From contig NZ_JBHLUN010000012.1 of NCBI RefSeq assembly GCF_042433915.1, forward strand, positions 124,001-188,000: a stretch of DNA of 64,000 nucleotides, in the 5' to 3' direction. Positions 52,721-60,938 of the stretch are shown piece after piece. Below the pieces are notes generated by a model. It was not told the origin of the DNA, did not search any database, and worked only from the letters and a program-made list of their open reading frames with translations. Both the position numbers and the translations under genes were made by a program. Origin of the DNA: Roseomonas elaeocarpi. Its GTDB lineage: Bacteria > Pseudomonadota > Alphaproteobacteria > Acetobacterales > Acetobacteraceae. How positions within the stretch are numbered: the first letter of the stretch is position 1; the number at the start of each line of letters is the position of its first letter.

Positions 52721-52902
52721 CGCCGGGGCTTTGCGATGGGGCAGCGGCTGGATTTGCACTGTCCGCTGTCCTCCCCCGCAGGGCGCCGCCACTGCCGGGT
52801 GCCACCCGTGACGACTGCCGCCCCGTACCGTTTGCAGGCCGCGGCAACCTCGCCCGTCGCAGGGCGGGACCTGACCGGCCGCGGCGGCGCCAGGGCTGCG
52901 CC

Positions 52903-54141
52903 TTACACGGCGAGGCCGTGCCAGCCCGAAAAGGCCATGTAGGCGGCGATCAGCAGCATCAGCACGCCCGAGGCGTAGGGCGCCCGCCGCGCCAGGGTGC
53001 CGAAGCCTGACCACCGCTTCTGGATGTGGCGGAGGCTGAGCGCCGCGATCACGCCGGCCGACACCATCGTCACGGCCAGGCCGATGCTGAAGCAGACCAC
53101 CAGCACCACGCCGAGCGTGAGCTGCTTGAGCTGCAGGCAGAGCAGCAGCACGGTGATCGCCGCCGGGCACGGGATGAGCCCGCCGGTCAGCCCGAACAGG
53201 ACGATCTGCCCTGTCGTGACGCTCCGCCCCTGGAAGCGCGCGGCGATGTCGTCGGCGTGCGCCCGCTCGTGCGCGTCCATGTACTCGCCGCCCTGCACGA
53301 TCTGGAGGCCCCGCGCTTCCTCGTGCAGGAGGTCGTGGCCGTGGCCCTCGACGAAGGGCAGGTCGTAGTCGTGGGTGTGGCTGCCGTGGCCGAGGCTGAT
53401 GCGGGCCATGAACGCGTGCGGCTCCGGGATTTCCTCCACGCTCTCGAGGTAGTCGCCCCGGTCCACGAAGCTGAACCGCTGCTTCTCCCCGTCCCCGCGC
53501 CCGGTGGTCACGGCCACGTCGGCGGCGGCCCATCGCTGGCCGCTGAGGCTGCGCAGCCGCCAGCGCGGCGGCACGCCGTCCTCGAAGATCTCCAGCGCGA
53601 CGATGCCGTGGCCGGTGTCGAACTGCCGGGTTTCCGCGCCATGGTGCGCGTGGTCGTGCTCTGGCCCGTGATCGTGCCCGTGGCTGTGGCTGTGGCTGTG
53701 GCTGTGCCCGTAGCCCTGGTCGTGTTCGTGCGCGTGGCCATGGTGATGCCCATGATCATGCCCATGCGCATGGTGGTGTCCGGCCGCCTCGAGCAGCTGG
53801 TCGCGGCGCGTGCGCCAGATCATCCAGAGGCCGACGCCGGCGACGACCACGGCCGAGGCGATCTGCAGCCAGCGCTCGATCTCCTCGGAGGCGGTGTTGC
53901 GGCCCAGGTACTGGCCACCCAGCGCCACCACCCAGACAACGGCCGTGTGCGACAGCGCGGCGGAAAGGCCCAGCAGCACCGCCTGGGTGACGGTGCCACG
54001 GATGGCGATGATGAAGGCCGCCATCATGGTCTTGGAATGGCCGGGCTCCAGCCCGTGCAGCACGCCGAGCAGGATGGCCGTGGGGATGAACAGCCAGGCG
54101 TGTCCGCTTCCCTGCTGCAACAGGTCGGTGAGCGATGTCAT
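52903..54141 (-). CDS. rcnA: Nickel/cobalt efflux permease RcnA
   Basis: This 412-residue inner-membrane exporter of the NiCoT/RcnA class has about six to eight helices. The first pair contains GVLHGLEPGHSKTM, the signature of this family. A long loop (residues about 121-167) is strikingly rich in His and Asp (HHHAHGHDHGHHHGHAHEHD and following) and would gather metal ions. The second conserved helix motif is GLTGGLIPCPAAITVLL. It is downstream of the metal-sensing repressor gene by 11 bp. Confidence 0.92.
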   Translation of the reverse strand: MTSLTDLLQQGSGHAWLFIPTAILLGVLHGLEPGHSKTMMAAFIIAIRGTVTQAVLLGLSAALSHTAVVWVVALGGQYLGRNTASEEIERWLQIASAVVVAGVGLWMIWRTRRDQLLEAAGHHHAHGHDHGHHHGHAHEHDQGYGHSHSHSHSHGHDHGPEHDHAHHGAETRQFDTGHGIVALEIFEDGVPPRWRLRSLSGQRWAAADVAVTTGRGDGEKQRFSFVDRGDYLESVEEIPEPHAFMARISLGHGSHTHDYDLPFVEGHGHDLLHEEARGLQIVQGGEYMDAHERAHADDIAARFQGRSVTTGQIVLFGLTGGLIPCPAAITVLLLCLQLKQLTLGVVLVVCFSIGLAVTMVSAGVIAALSLRHIQKRWSGFGTLARRAPYASGVLMLLIAAYMAFSGWHGLAV

Positions 54142-54152
54142 GGCGGGCCTCG

Positions 54153-54431
54153 TTACCGCAGGTAGGTGCGGATGACCTCGATCAGCTCGGCGGCGCCCTT
54201 GGCGCGCGCCGGATCGGGGTCGGTCGCCGGATCGGCCACGTGGTTGCGGATGTGATCTTCCACGACTTCCGTGCTGAGGCCGTGCACCGCGCCGCGCAGC
54301 GAGGCGACCAGCATCAGCACGTCGGTGCAGCCGACCTCGGCCTCGAGCGCACGCTCCAGGGCTTCGGCCTGTCCCTTGATGCGCCTGACGCGGGCGATCA
54401 GCTTCGACTTGTTCGCGACGGTATGGGCCAT
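54153..54431 (-). CDS. rcnR: Nickel/cobalt-responsive repressor RcnR
   Basis: This 92-residue all-helical repressor of the CsoR/RcnR family has the ligands His3, Cys35, His60 and His64 at exactly the positions used by E. coli RcnR for nickel (MAHTV, VGCTD, EDHIRNH). The C-terminus lacks a CsoR-type second Cys. The start at 54431 was chosen because it puts His at residue 3. Metal binding should release it from DNA and allow the coupled rcnA to be expressed. A G-rich operator candidate lies about 10 bp upstream. Confidence 0.9.
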   Translation of the reverse strand: MAHTVANKSKLIARVRRIKGQAEALERALEAEVGCTDVLMLVASLRGAVHGLSTEVVEDHIRNHVADPATDPDPARAKGAAELIEVIRTYLR

Positions 54432-54440
54432 GCCACGCAT

Positions 54441-54457
54441 ATAGGGTGGGGGGTTAT
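54441..54457. promoter_or_regulatory. Candidate RcnR operator
   Basis: ATAGGGTGGGGGGTTAT combines a G-tract with flanking A/T steps, like the TACT-G6-N-AGTA operators of RcnR. It lies directly upstream of the rcnR start and would overlap its promoter. Confidence 0.45.
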
Positions 54458-54594
54458 GGTACTGCAACGCCGACCTGCGGACCCGGTCGGGACCGGGCTC
54501 GCCGCTTCGGCGCAATGGTGGTTACGTACGGTCACACGGTGACGGCCCGCGCCGCCCGCCCGGATTCGGAGCTTCCCATGGCCCCCACGACACG

Positions 54595-55029
54595 ATGAGG
54601 TCCTCGATCGGCTACCTGGCGACCCTGCCGGACTTCCTGACCTGGTTCGCCACCGCGGCGGCGATGACCGGCGCCTTCGTGCTGGCCTACACGCTGCTCA
54701 CGCCCTGGCGGGAGTTCCGGCTGATCCGCGCCGGCAACGCGGCCGCGGCCCTCAGCTTCACCGGCACGCTGACGGGCTACGCGCTCGTGCTCTGCAGCAT
54801 CATGCGCGGCGCGGTGTCCCGGGCGGATATGCTGAGCTGGGGCCTGGTGGGGCTGGCGGTGCAGCTCCTCGCCCTCCTGCTCGCCCGGCTCATCATCGGC
54901 CCGGGCCTGCGGGAGCGGATGGAGCGCGGCGACCTCGCGGCGGGGATCGTGCTGGCCGGGCTCAGCCTCGCCTGCGGCCTGCTCAACGCCGCCACCATGA
55001 CGCCCGATGGCACGACGGCGGAGCCCTGA
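54595..55029 (+). CDS. DUF350 membrane protein (YjfL-like)
   Basis: This 144-residue inner-membrane protein has four helices (residues about 12-34, 46-70, 78-100 and 115-135). It is conserved across proteobacteria as part of the cluster with DUF1190 and the ATP-grasp YjfC/YgiC protein. The loop RAGNAAAALSFTGTLTGYAL is typical. Function is unknown. DUF1190 starts 2 bp after its stop, so the three genes form an operon. Confidence 0.8.
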   Translation: MRSSIGYLATLPDFLTWFATAAAMTGAFVLAYTLLTPWREFRLIRAGNAAAALSFTGTLTGYALVLCSIMRGAVSRADMLSWGLVGLAVQLLALLLARLIIGPGLRERMERGDLAAGIVLAGLSLACGLLNAATMTPDGTTAEP

Positions 55030-55031
55030 GC

Positions 55032-55763
55032 ATGCGCCGCTCCACCACCATCACGCTCACCCTGCTGGCCGGTGCCGGGCTGGGCCTGGCCTATTGCAAC
55101 AGAGACCCGGACACCGAGGGCGTGCTGGAAACGCAGGCCGCCTGCGTCGACCGCCTGGGGGACGAGGCCGCTTCGGAATGCGCCGAGGTTTTCCGCTCCG
55201 CCCGGCTGAGCCATGCCGCCACCGCGCCCCGCTTCAGCTCCGCCGAGGCCTGCCGCGCCGCCACCGGCTCGGACTGCGCGCCGCTGGGGGCCGAGCCCTC
55301 CCAGGCCGACGACGTGCCTGGAGCCTCCCCCTGGACCGCCCCTGGAGCCTCCCCTGGAGCCGCCACCGCCGCCTCGACCTTTATCCCCGTCATGGCGGGG
55401 GTCATGATCGGGCGGGCCCTGTCCGACGGCACGCGCGGGGCAACCCCGGTCTATGCCGGGGCCGCGCCGCCGGCCTGCCCGCCCGGGACTCAGGGTGGCG
55501 CCGGGTGCACCGCATCCTCCTCCGGCTCGGGCGGCGCCGGCGGCGGCGGGCGGCGCTACTGGTATTCCGGCAACAGCTATGCCGGCTCCTCGGACGGCGA
55601 GGCGCGGGGCGGGTTCCGCCGGGCCGCCACCTCCGCCGAGGGCGAGGGGCTGCTGTCGCGGGGGGCGCGAACCGGATCGAGCTACGCCCGCGCCGGCGGT
55701 TCGGTGAGCCGCGCCGGCGGGCTCGGCTTTTCCGCCGCGGCGCATGCCGGCGGCGGCTCTTGA
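55032..55763 (+). CDS. DUF1190 protein (YgiB/YjfM-like)
   Basis: This 243-residue protein has an N-terminal signal or anchor (residues about 5-21). A Cys-containing region (VDRLGDEAASECAEVFRSAR, SAEACRAATGSDC) resembles the YgiB family, and a Gly/Ser/Arg-rich low-complexity tail follows. It is probably exported or membrane-bound, and its Cys at residue 22 could be a lipid-attachment or disulfide site. The function is unknown. Its TGA stop overlaps the TTG start of the next gene. Confidence 0.75.
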   Translation: MRRSTTITLTLLAGAGLGLAYCNRDPDTEGVLETQAACVDRLGDEAASECAEVFRSARLSHAATAPRFSSAEACRAATGSDCAPLGAEPSQADDVPGASPWTAPGASPGAATAASTFIPVMAGVMIGRALSDGTRGATPVYAGAAPPACPPGTQGGAGCTASSSGSGGAGGGGRRYWYSGNSYAGSSDGEARGGFRRAATSAEGEGLLSRGARTGSSYARAGGSVSRAGGLGFSAAAHAGGGS

Positions 55764-56923
55764 TCCGCCGGCCCGGCGAGCCCCGGCCGGACTGGCAGGA
55801 CCGGCTGGCGGAGATCGGCCTCGACTACCATTCCGGCGGGCTGGAACCCGAGCCGGGCGGCGGGTTGTGGTGGCACGAAGGCGACCACTGGGAGCTGAGC
55901 GAAGCCGAGGTCGATGCGCTGGATGACGCCACGACGGAGCTGCACGCGCTGTGCCTGGGCGCCGTGGACCACCTGGTGCGGCGCGAGCCGCAGCGGCTCC
56001 TCACGGAGTTCGGCATGGCGGAATGGCTGGCCGACTATAGCTGCCGGAGCTGGCTGCGCGGCGATCCGGCGCTGATGGGCCGCATGGACCTCGCCTGGGA
56101 TGCCTCAACCGGCACCGCGCGGCTGCTGGAATACAATGCGGACACGCCGACGCTCGCGATCGAGACGGCGCTCGCCCAGTGGTTCTGGCTGCAGGAGGTC
56201 GATCCCGGCGCCGACCAGTTCAATTCGCTGCACGAGGCGCTGCTGGACGGTTTCCGGTCCCTGGGCGCGCGCATGCACGGCCGGCCCATGCACTTCACCG
56301 CCTTTCGCGACGCGCCGGAGGAATGGGCGCATTCCACCTATTTCCGTGACCTGGCCACGCAGGCCGGCATCGCGACGCGCGCCATCGACATCCCCGAGAT
56401 CCGCTGGAACGACGCGGCGGGAGAGTTCCGCGACGCGGCGGAGAACCGCATCCACTTCCTGCACAAGCTCTATCCCTGGGAATGGGCCGCGACCGACGAG
56501 TTCGGCCCCTTCTTCGCGCGCGACACCCTGGGCGTGGTGGAGCCGCCCTGGAAGGCCGTGCTGAGCCACAAGGCCATCCTGCCCCTGTTGTGGGAGCTGA
56601 ACCCGGGCCATCCCAACCTGCTGGAAGCCCATCACGGCCCCGCCCCCGCCAGTGGCGAATGGGTGGAGAAGCCGGCGCTGGGGCGGGAGGGCGCAAATAT
56701 CCGGATGCTGCGCGATGGCCGGCCGGTGGCCAGCACCGACGGCAGCTACGGCGGCGGCGCGACCGTCAGCCAGCGCCGGGCCGCGATGCTGACGCAGGAC
56801 GGCTGGACGGGCGTCATCGGCTCCTGGATCGCCGGCGACAGGGCCTGCGGCATCATCTTCCGCGAATCCCGCGATGCCGTGGTGCGCGAGAACAGCCGCG
56901 TGCTGCCGCACCTGTTCCGCTGA
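55760..56923 (+). CDS. Glutathionylspermidine synthase-like ATP-grasp protein
   Basis: This 387-residue protein belongs to the YjfC/YgiC group, related to the synthetase half of glutathionylspermidine synthase. The protein would ligate a peptide or glutathione to an amine with ATP, but the substrate of this group is unproven. The start is a TTG overlapping the DUF1190 stop (TTGA), giving the usual opening (M)IRRPGEPRPDWQDRLAEIGL. Conserved ATP-grasp parts are LLEYNADTPTLAIE and WVEKPALGREGANI. The last residues NSRVLPHLF are typical. Confidence 0.82.
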   Translation: MIRRPGEPRPDWQDRLAEIGLDYHSGGLEPEPGGGLWWHEGDHWELSEAEVDALDDATTELHALCLGAVDHLVRREPQRLLTEFGMAEWLADYSCRSWLRGDPALMGRMDLAWDASTGTARLLEYNADTPTLAIETALAQWFWLQEVDPGADQFNSLHEALLDGFRSLGARMHGRPMHFTAFRDAPEEWAHSTYFRDLATQAGIATRAIDIPEIRWNDAAGEFRDAAENRIHFLHKLYPWEWAATDEFGPFFARDTLGVVEPPWKAVLSHKAILPLLWELNPGHPNLLEAHHGPAPASGEWVEKPALGREGANIRMLRDGRPVASTDGSYGGGATVSQRRAAMLTQDGWTGVIGSWIAGDRACGIIFRESRDAVVRENSRVLPHLFR

Positions 56924-57080
56924 GCGTCCCGGTTCCTGCCGCGCCCCGGCCGCCTCCGGGCGGGTGGGTCGCGATCGGCGCACGGATGGCCGGCCTGTGC
57001 CCGAGGGCGCGCGACCCGTTCTCCAACCCGGACGGGATGGAGGGTCATCGCCCTTCCCTCCCGCGCCGGCCGGCAACGAC

Positions 57081-57668
57081 CTACCCCGCGATCCGCACCG
57101 CGCCTCGCCGCAGGTCGGCAACCGTGAGCCAGACGGCCGAGACGAGGAAATAGAAGGCGCCGAAGGCCGCGTAGGGCGCGATGTCGGTGACGCCTCGCAT
57201 GTCGGGGCTGGCCGCGCGGCCGATAAACAGCACGCCGGCCAGGGCGGACTGGGCGCCGCTCAGGACCATGGCCCATTGCGCGCCGGCCTTCCAGCGACGC
57301 ACCCCGGTGAGGAGCTGGAACAGGCCCGCCAGGAACGCCCAGACCCCGAAGACCGAGATCACCGCGGCCAGGCTCTGGCCGAGCGCGACGATCACCGCAA
57401 CCGTGGTCAGTGCGCTGACGGCGAGGTTGAGCGACTGGCTCCGGTTGCGGGCGAGACCGCCGTTGCGGCGCGCGTCGGCGTAGTTCGCCAGTGCGTCCCA
57501 GGCCGGATAGCTGATGAACAGCACCGCGGCGGCCACGGGATCGCTTCGCCCGATCCCGAAGGCGAGCGCCACCCAGACGAGGGAGAAGGCGGCGCGCGTG
57601 AAGTAGTACGGCTTGAGCCAGCCGTCGCGGCTGGCGGAGGTCCAGTTGATGGCGGTGTCAGGCTGCAC
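57081..57668 (-). CDS. DUF308/HdeD-like membrane protein
   Basis: This 195-residue membrane protein has about six hydrophobic segments in three pairs with short loops, similar to DUF308 (HdeD-type) proteins. There is no enzyme motif. It is divergent from a TetR regulator gene, and two operator-like palindromes lie in between, so the regulator probably controls it. The function is unknown. Confidence 0.7.
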   Translation of the reverse strand: MQPDTAINWTSASRDGWLKPYYFTRAAFSLVWVALAFGIGRSDPVAAAVLFISYPAWDALANYADARRNGGLARNRSQSLNLAVSALTTVAVIVALGQSLAAVISVFGVWAFLAGLFQLLTGVRRWKAGAQWAMVLSGAQSALAGVLFIGRAASPDMRGVTDIAPYAAFGAFYFLVSAVWLTVADLRRGAVRIAG

Positions 57669-57689
57669 GAGGGTTCTCCTTGCTCCTGT

Positions 57690-57760
57690 CTACCTACTAG
57701 AAGGTAGTTTTGGCGTTTGCAAGCGTTCCCGGGGCGACCTATCTGCCTATCAGAAGGTAG
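57690..57760. promoter_or_regulatory. Duplicated operator-like palindromes between membrane protein and TetR genes
   Basis: CTACCT-N6-AGGTAG (57690-57707) and CTGCCT-N6-AGGTAG (57743-57760) are near-identical inverted repeats 53 bp apart. The second extends to a longer imperfect palindrome (about 57736-57764). TetR repressors often bind ACCTACC-type palindromes like these. Confidence 0.65.
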
Positions 57761-57774
57761 GTCTGGACGGCATC

Positions 57775-58353
57775 ATGGTGAGCGAAACCGCGACGCGGCT
57801 GGTCAGCGAGGCGCGCCAGCTGATCATGCGAAACGGATATAACGGGTTCAGCTACGCCGACCTGGCGGAAAGCCTCGGCATCCGGAAGGCCAGCATCCAT
57901 CACCACTTCCCCACCAAGGTCGACCTGGTGGTGACGGTGGTGGAGGAAGCCCGTGCCCTGATCCGCGAGCAGACGGAGTTGCTGGCGGCAGCGGAGCCTG
58001 CGGCGAACGAGCAGCTGCGCGCCTATACCGGCTACTGGGAGCGCTGCATCACCGACCAGAGCGCGCCCTTCTGCCTCGCGGGCGTTCTTGCCGCCGAGAT
58101 GCCCAGCCTGCCGCCGGAAGTCTCGGCCGCGGTTCGGGGCCATTTCGGTGATCTCTCGACCTGGCTCACGCGCGTGCTCGCCCTCGGCGTCCGGCAGGGC
58201 ACGATGCAACTGCGCCACCCGGCGGCGGCCGAGGCGGAAATGTTCATGGCCTCCGTTTACGGCGCGATGCTGGCGGCGCGTGCCTTCGACGATCCGGCGA
58301 AGTTCGCGCCGATCGTGGAAGCGTCGCTGGACCGGATCCGCCCGCCCGGCTGA
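57775..58353 (+). CDS. TetR-family regulator
   Basis: This 192-residue regulator has the HTH near its start (LITRNG-like LIMRNGYNGFSYADLAESLGIRKASIHHHF, recognition helix RKASIHHH) and a helical ligand-binding domain of the AcrR/YxaF type. ATG at 57775 follows the operator site. It is divergent from the DUF308-like gene and is expected to repress both in the absence of a small-molecule ligand. The ligand is unknown. Confidence 0.85.
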   Translation: MVSETATRLVSEARQLIMRNGYNGFSYADLAESLGIRKASIHHHFPTKVDLVVTVVEEARALIREQTELLAAAEPAANEQLRAYTGYWERCITDQSAPFCLAGVLAAEMPSLPPEVSAAVRGHFGDLSTWLTRVLALGVRQGTMQLRHPAAAEAEMFMASVYGAMLAARAFDDPAKFAPIVEASLDRIRPPG

Positions 58354-58453
58354 CGGGGCATGGGGGCGCCCTGCTGATCGAGTGCGGGCGCCGGTGCGGG
58401 CCGCCGGCGGCTGTCGACCCGGTCCGCTGTCGCGAGGAAGGGTCGAAGCTGCG

Positions 58454-59671
58454 CTAGGCGGCGCCGGGCGCGGGCTCGTCGTGTGGGAAGTGGCAGGCGA
58501 CCTGCTGGCCGGCCGGCACGGGGCGGAGCTGCGGCTCGGCCTCGGCGCAGAGGCTCTGCGCGCGGGGGCAGCGCGTGCGGAAGCGGCAGCCCGAGGGCGG
58601 CGCCAGGCGCGACGGCATCTCGGCCGGCACCGCGGCGGGCACCAGCCGGCGGCTGGCATCGGGCACCGGCACGGCGTCGAGCAGCATGCGCGTGTAGGGA
58701 TGCGCCGGCCGGGCGTAGAGGGCGTCGTTGGTGCCGATCTCCACGATGCGGCCCAGGTAGAGCACCGCCACGCGGTCGCTGACGTTTCGCACCACCGCGA
58801 GGTCGTGCGAGATGAAGATCAGCGCCAGCGCGCGCCGGGCGCGGATGTCCCCCAGCAGGTTGATCACCTGCGCCTGCACCGACACGTCGAGCGAGGCCAC
58901 CGGCTCGTCGCACACGATCAGCTCCGGCCCTACGGCGAGCGCCCGGGCGATGGCGATGCGCTGGCACTGCCCGCCCGAGAACTGGTGCGGACGGCGGCCG
59001 CGCACGGCCTCGCGGCTCATGCCCACGTCGGCCAGGGCGGCCTCGACGCGGCGGGTGCGCTCGGCGCGGGGCAGGCCCTGGATGGCCAGGCCTTCCGCCA
59101 CGATCTCCTCCACCGCGCGGCGCGGATTGAAGGAGGAAACCGGGTCCTGAAAGATCATCTGCAGCCGCGCCCGCCGGGCACGCAGGGCGGCGGCGGACAG
59201 GGTGTTCAGCGCCACGCCCTCGTGCAGGACGGCGCCCTCCACGGTTGAGCCTTGCGGCAGGAGTTGGAGGATGGCGCGGCCGATCGTGGTCTTGCCGCTG
59301 CCGGACTCGCCCACCAGCCCCAGCGTTTCCCCGGGCGCGACCGCGAAGGACACGCCGTCCACCGCGTTGAAGCGGCGTCCGCCGCGCTCGAAGCGCACCG
59401 TCAGGTCGCGCACCAACAGCACGGGCTGCGCGGGGCTGGCCGATGGGGCGGGGGCAGAAGGATCGGGCATGGGCGCGTCGCCGGCAGAAGCAGGCCAGGC
59501 GGCCGGGGATGAGGCCGGCAGGGGCGAGGTGGTCGGCGACGGGGCGGCCGTCGTCGCGGCCAGTGACGTGGCGACCGGGGGCATCGCGGCCAGTGGCGTG
59601 GCGACCGGGGGTGCGGAGGCCGGCAGCGGCGCCGGGGAACGGGCCTGCGGCTGGGCCGGAACGCCGCTCAC
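58454..59671 (-). CDS. Oligopeptide-type ABC transporter ATPase (OppF/DppF)
   Basis: This 405-residue ATPase has Walker A GESGSGKTT, signature HQFSGGQCQRIAIARAL, Walker B LIVCDEPVASLDV, and the C-terminal Cys-rich oligopeptide tail (CRFRTRCPRAQSLC) typical of OppF/DppF. The GTG start (59671) overlaps the upstream ATPase stop in GTGA. It forces an 80-residue Ala/Pro/Ser-rich N-terminal tail that includes a 10-residue duplication, unusual for the family. It is the last gene of the operon. Confidence 0.9.
   Translation of the reverse strand: MSGVPAQPQARSPAPLPASAPPVATPLAAMPPVATSLAATTAAPSPTTSPLPASSPAAWPASAGDAPMPDPSAPAPSASPAQPVLLVRDLTVRFERGGRRFNAVDGVSFAVAPGETLGLVGESGSGKTTIGRAILQLLPQGSTVEGAVLHEGVALNTLSAAALRARRARLQMIFQDPVSSFNPRRAVEEIVAEGLAIQGLPRAERTRRVEAALADVGMSREAVRGRRPHQFSGGQCQRIAIARALAVGPELIVCDEPVASLDVSVQAQVINLLGDIRARRALALIFISHDLAVVRNVSDRVAVLYLGRIVEIGTNDALYARPAHPYTRMLLDAVPVPDASRRLVPAAVPAEMPSRLAPPSGCRFRTRCPRAQSLCAEAEPQLRPVPAGQQVACHFPHDEPAPGAA
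59554..59611. repeat. 30-bp direct repeat in the OppF N-terminal tail
   Basis: TCGCGGCCAGTGRCGTGGCG (with the following ACCGGGGG) occurs at 59554-59581 and 59584-59611, differing by one base. It encodes two copies of a Pro-Pro-Val-Ala-Thr-x-Leu-Ala-Ala unit in the tail. Confidence 0.85.
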
Positions 59672-60936
59672 GGCAGCGCCTCCGCCAGAACCGGCGCCGC
59701 GGCGCGGTCCACCGGCACCCAGCAGCTGAAGCGGTGCGCCACGCCGTCCGAGGTGGGCTCGCTGGTTTCGGGCGGCATCTCGCGGTGGCAGCGCGCCTCG
59801 GCGGCCGGGCAGCGCGGCGCGAAGGGGCAGCCGGCGGGCGGGTTGACGAGGTTGGGCGGCTGCCCGGGGATGGTGCGCAGACGCGCGTGCGCCGGCTGGT
59901 CGAGGCGCGGCATGGCGGCGAGCAGCGCCTCGGTGTAGCGGTGCCGGGGGCGGCGGAACACCGCCTCGGTGGGACCGTGTTCCACCACGCGGCCGGCGTA
60001 GAGCACCAGCACCTCATCGGTGCGGCCGGCGACGATGCCGAGGTTGTGGGTCACCAGGATCATCGACATGTGCCGCTCCGCCTGGAGGCGCCCGAGCAGA
60101 TCGAGGATCTCGCGCTGCACCGTCACGTCCAGCGCGGTGGTGGCCTCGTCGGCGATCAGCAGCTCCGGCTCGCAGGCGAGCGCGGTCGCGATCATGATGC
60201 GCTGCTTCATGCCGCCGGAGAACTGGTGCGGGTATTGCCGGTGGCAGGCCTCGGCATCGGGGATGCCCACGATGCGCAGCAGCGAGATCGCCAGCGCCCG
60301 CGCCTCGGCCCGGTTCAGGCCGCGATGGAAGCGGCTCGCTTCCTCCATCTGCTGCCCGACGCGCACGAAGGGGTTGAGCGAGGTCATGGGGTTCTGGAAC
60401 ACCATTCCCACGCGGCGGCCGAGCAGGGCGCGGCGGCGGTCTTCCCGCAGGGCGCCGAGATCGGTGCCGCCCAGCACCACGCGGCCCCCGACGCGGGCGC
60501 CGGCGGGCTGCAGCCCCATGACCGTCTTGATCAGCATGGACTTGCCGGCCCCGGACTCGCCCACGATGCCCAGCGCCCGGCGCGGGGCGAGGCGCAGGTC
60601 GATGCCGTGCAGCACCCGCACCGGCCGCGCCACGGGCCCGAGTTCGCAGCGCAAGGCCTGGCATTCGAGCAGCGGTGCTTCCGCCGCGCGCCGTCCGGTT
60701 GCGCCGGTCCCGGCGTTGACGGTTCCGGCGGCGACCGCGCCCGGCGCGGTGGTATCGGGCGCGGCGGTGCCGGGCGCGATGGCGGCGGGCGCCATGGTGC
60801 CGGCCGCGGTGTTGTCGGCCGAGGCGATCCCGGGCGCGGCGGCCAGGGCCGTCGCGTCACCGGGCTGGCGGGCTGCGGGGCGGGGCAGCGCGGCCAGGGG
60901 CAGCGACGCGGCGGAACGGGAACGACCCAGGATCAT
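59668..60936 (-). CDS. Oligopeptide-type ABC transporter ATPase (OppD/DppD)
   Basis: This 422-residue ATPase partners the OppF-type subunit. Walker A is GESGAGKSM, the signature is HQFSGGMKQRIMIATAL, Walker B is LLIADEATTALDVTV, and the oligopeptide zinc-type tail (CPFAPRCPAAEARC) is present. The start at 60936 lies two bases after the permease stop. It brings an about 85-residue low-complexity Ala/Pro/Thr/Gly tail before the ATPase domain. The GTGA overlap with the next gene couples the two. Confidence 0.92.
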   Translation of the reverse strand: MILGRSRSAASLPLAALPRPAARQPGDATALAAAPGIASADNTAAGTMAPAAIAPGTAAPDTTAPGAVAAGTVNAGTGATGRRAAEAPLLECQALRCELGPVARPVRVLHGIDLRLAPRRALGIVGESGAGKSMLIKTVMGLQPAGARVGGRVVLGGTDLGALREDRRRALLGRRVGMVFQNPMTSLNPFVRVGQQMEEASRFHRGLNRAEARALAISLLRIVGIPDAEACHRQYPHQFSGGMKQRIMIATALACEPELLIADEATTALDVTVQREILDLLGRLQAERHMSMILVTHNLGIVAGRTDEVLVLYAGRVVEHGPTEAVFRRPRHRYTEALLAAMPRLDQPAHARLRTIPGQPPNLVNPPAGCPFAPRCPAAEARCHREMPPETSEPTSDGVAHRFSCWVPVDRAAAPVLAEALP

Positions 60937-60938
60937 GG

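Noticed and set aside
53680..53710. Short TGGCTG tandem repeat
   Set aside because: It is simply the coding sequence of the His-Ser repeats in the RcnA metal-binding loop.
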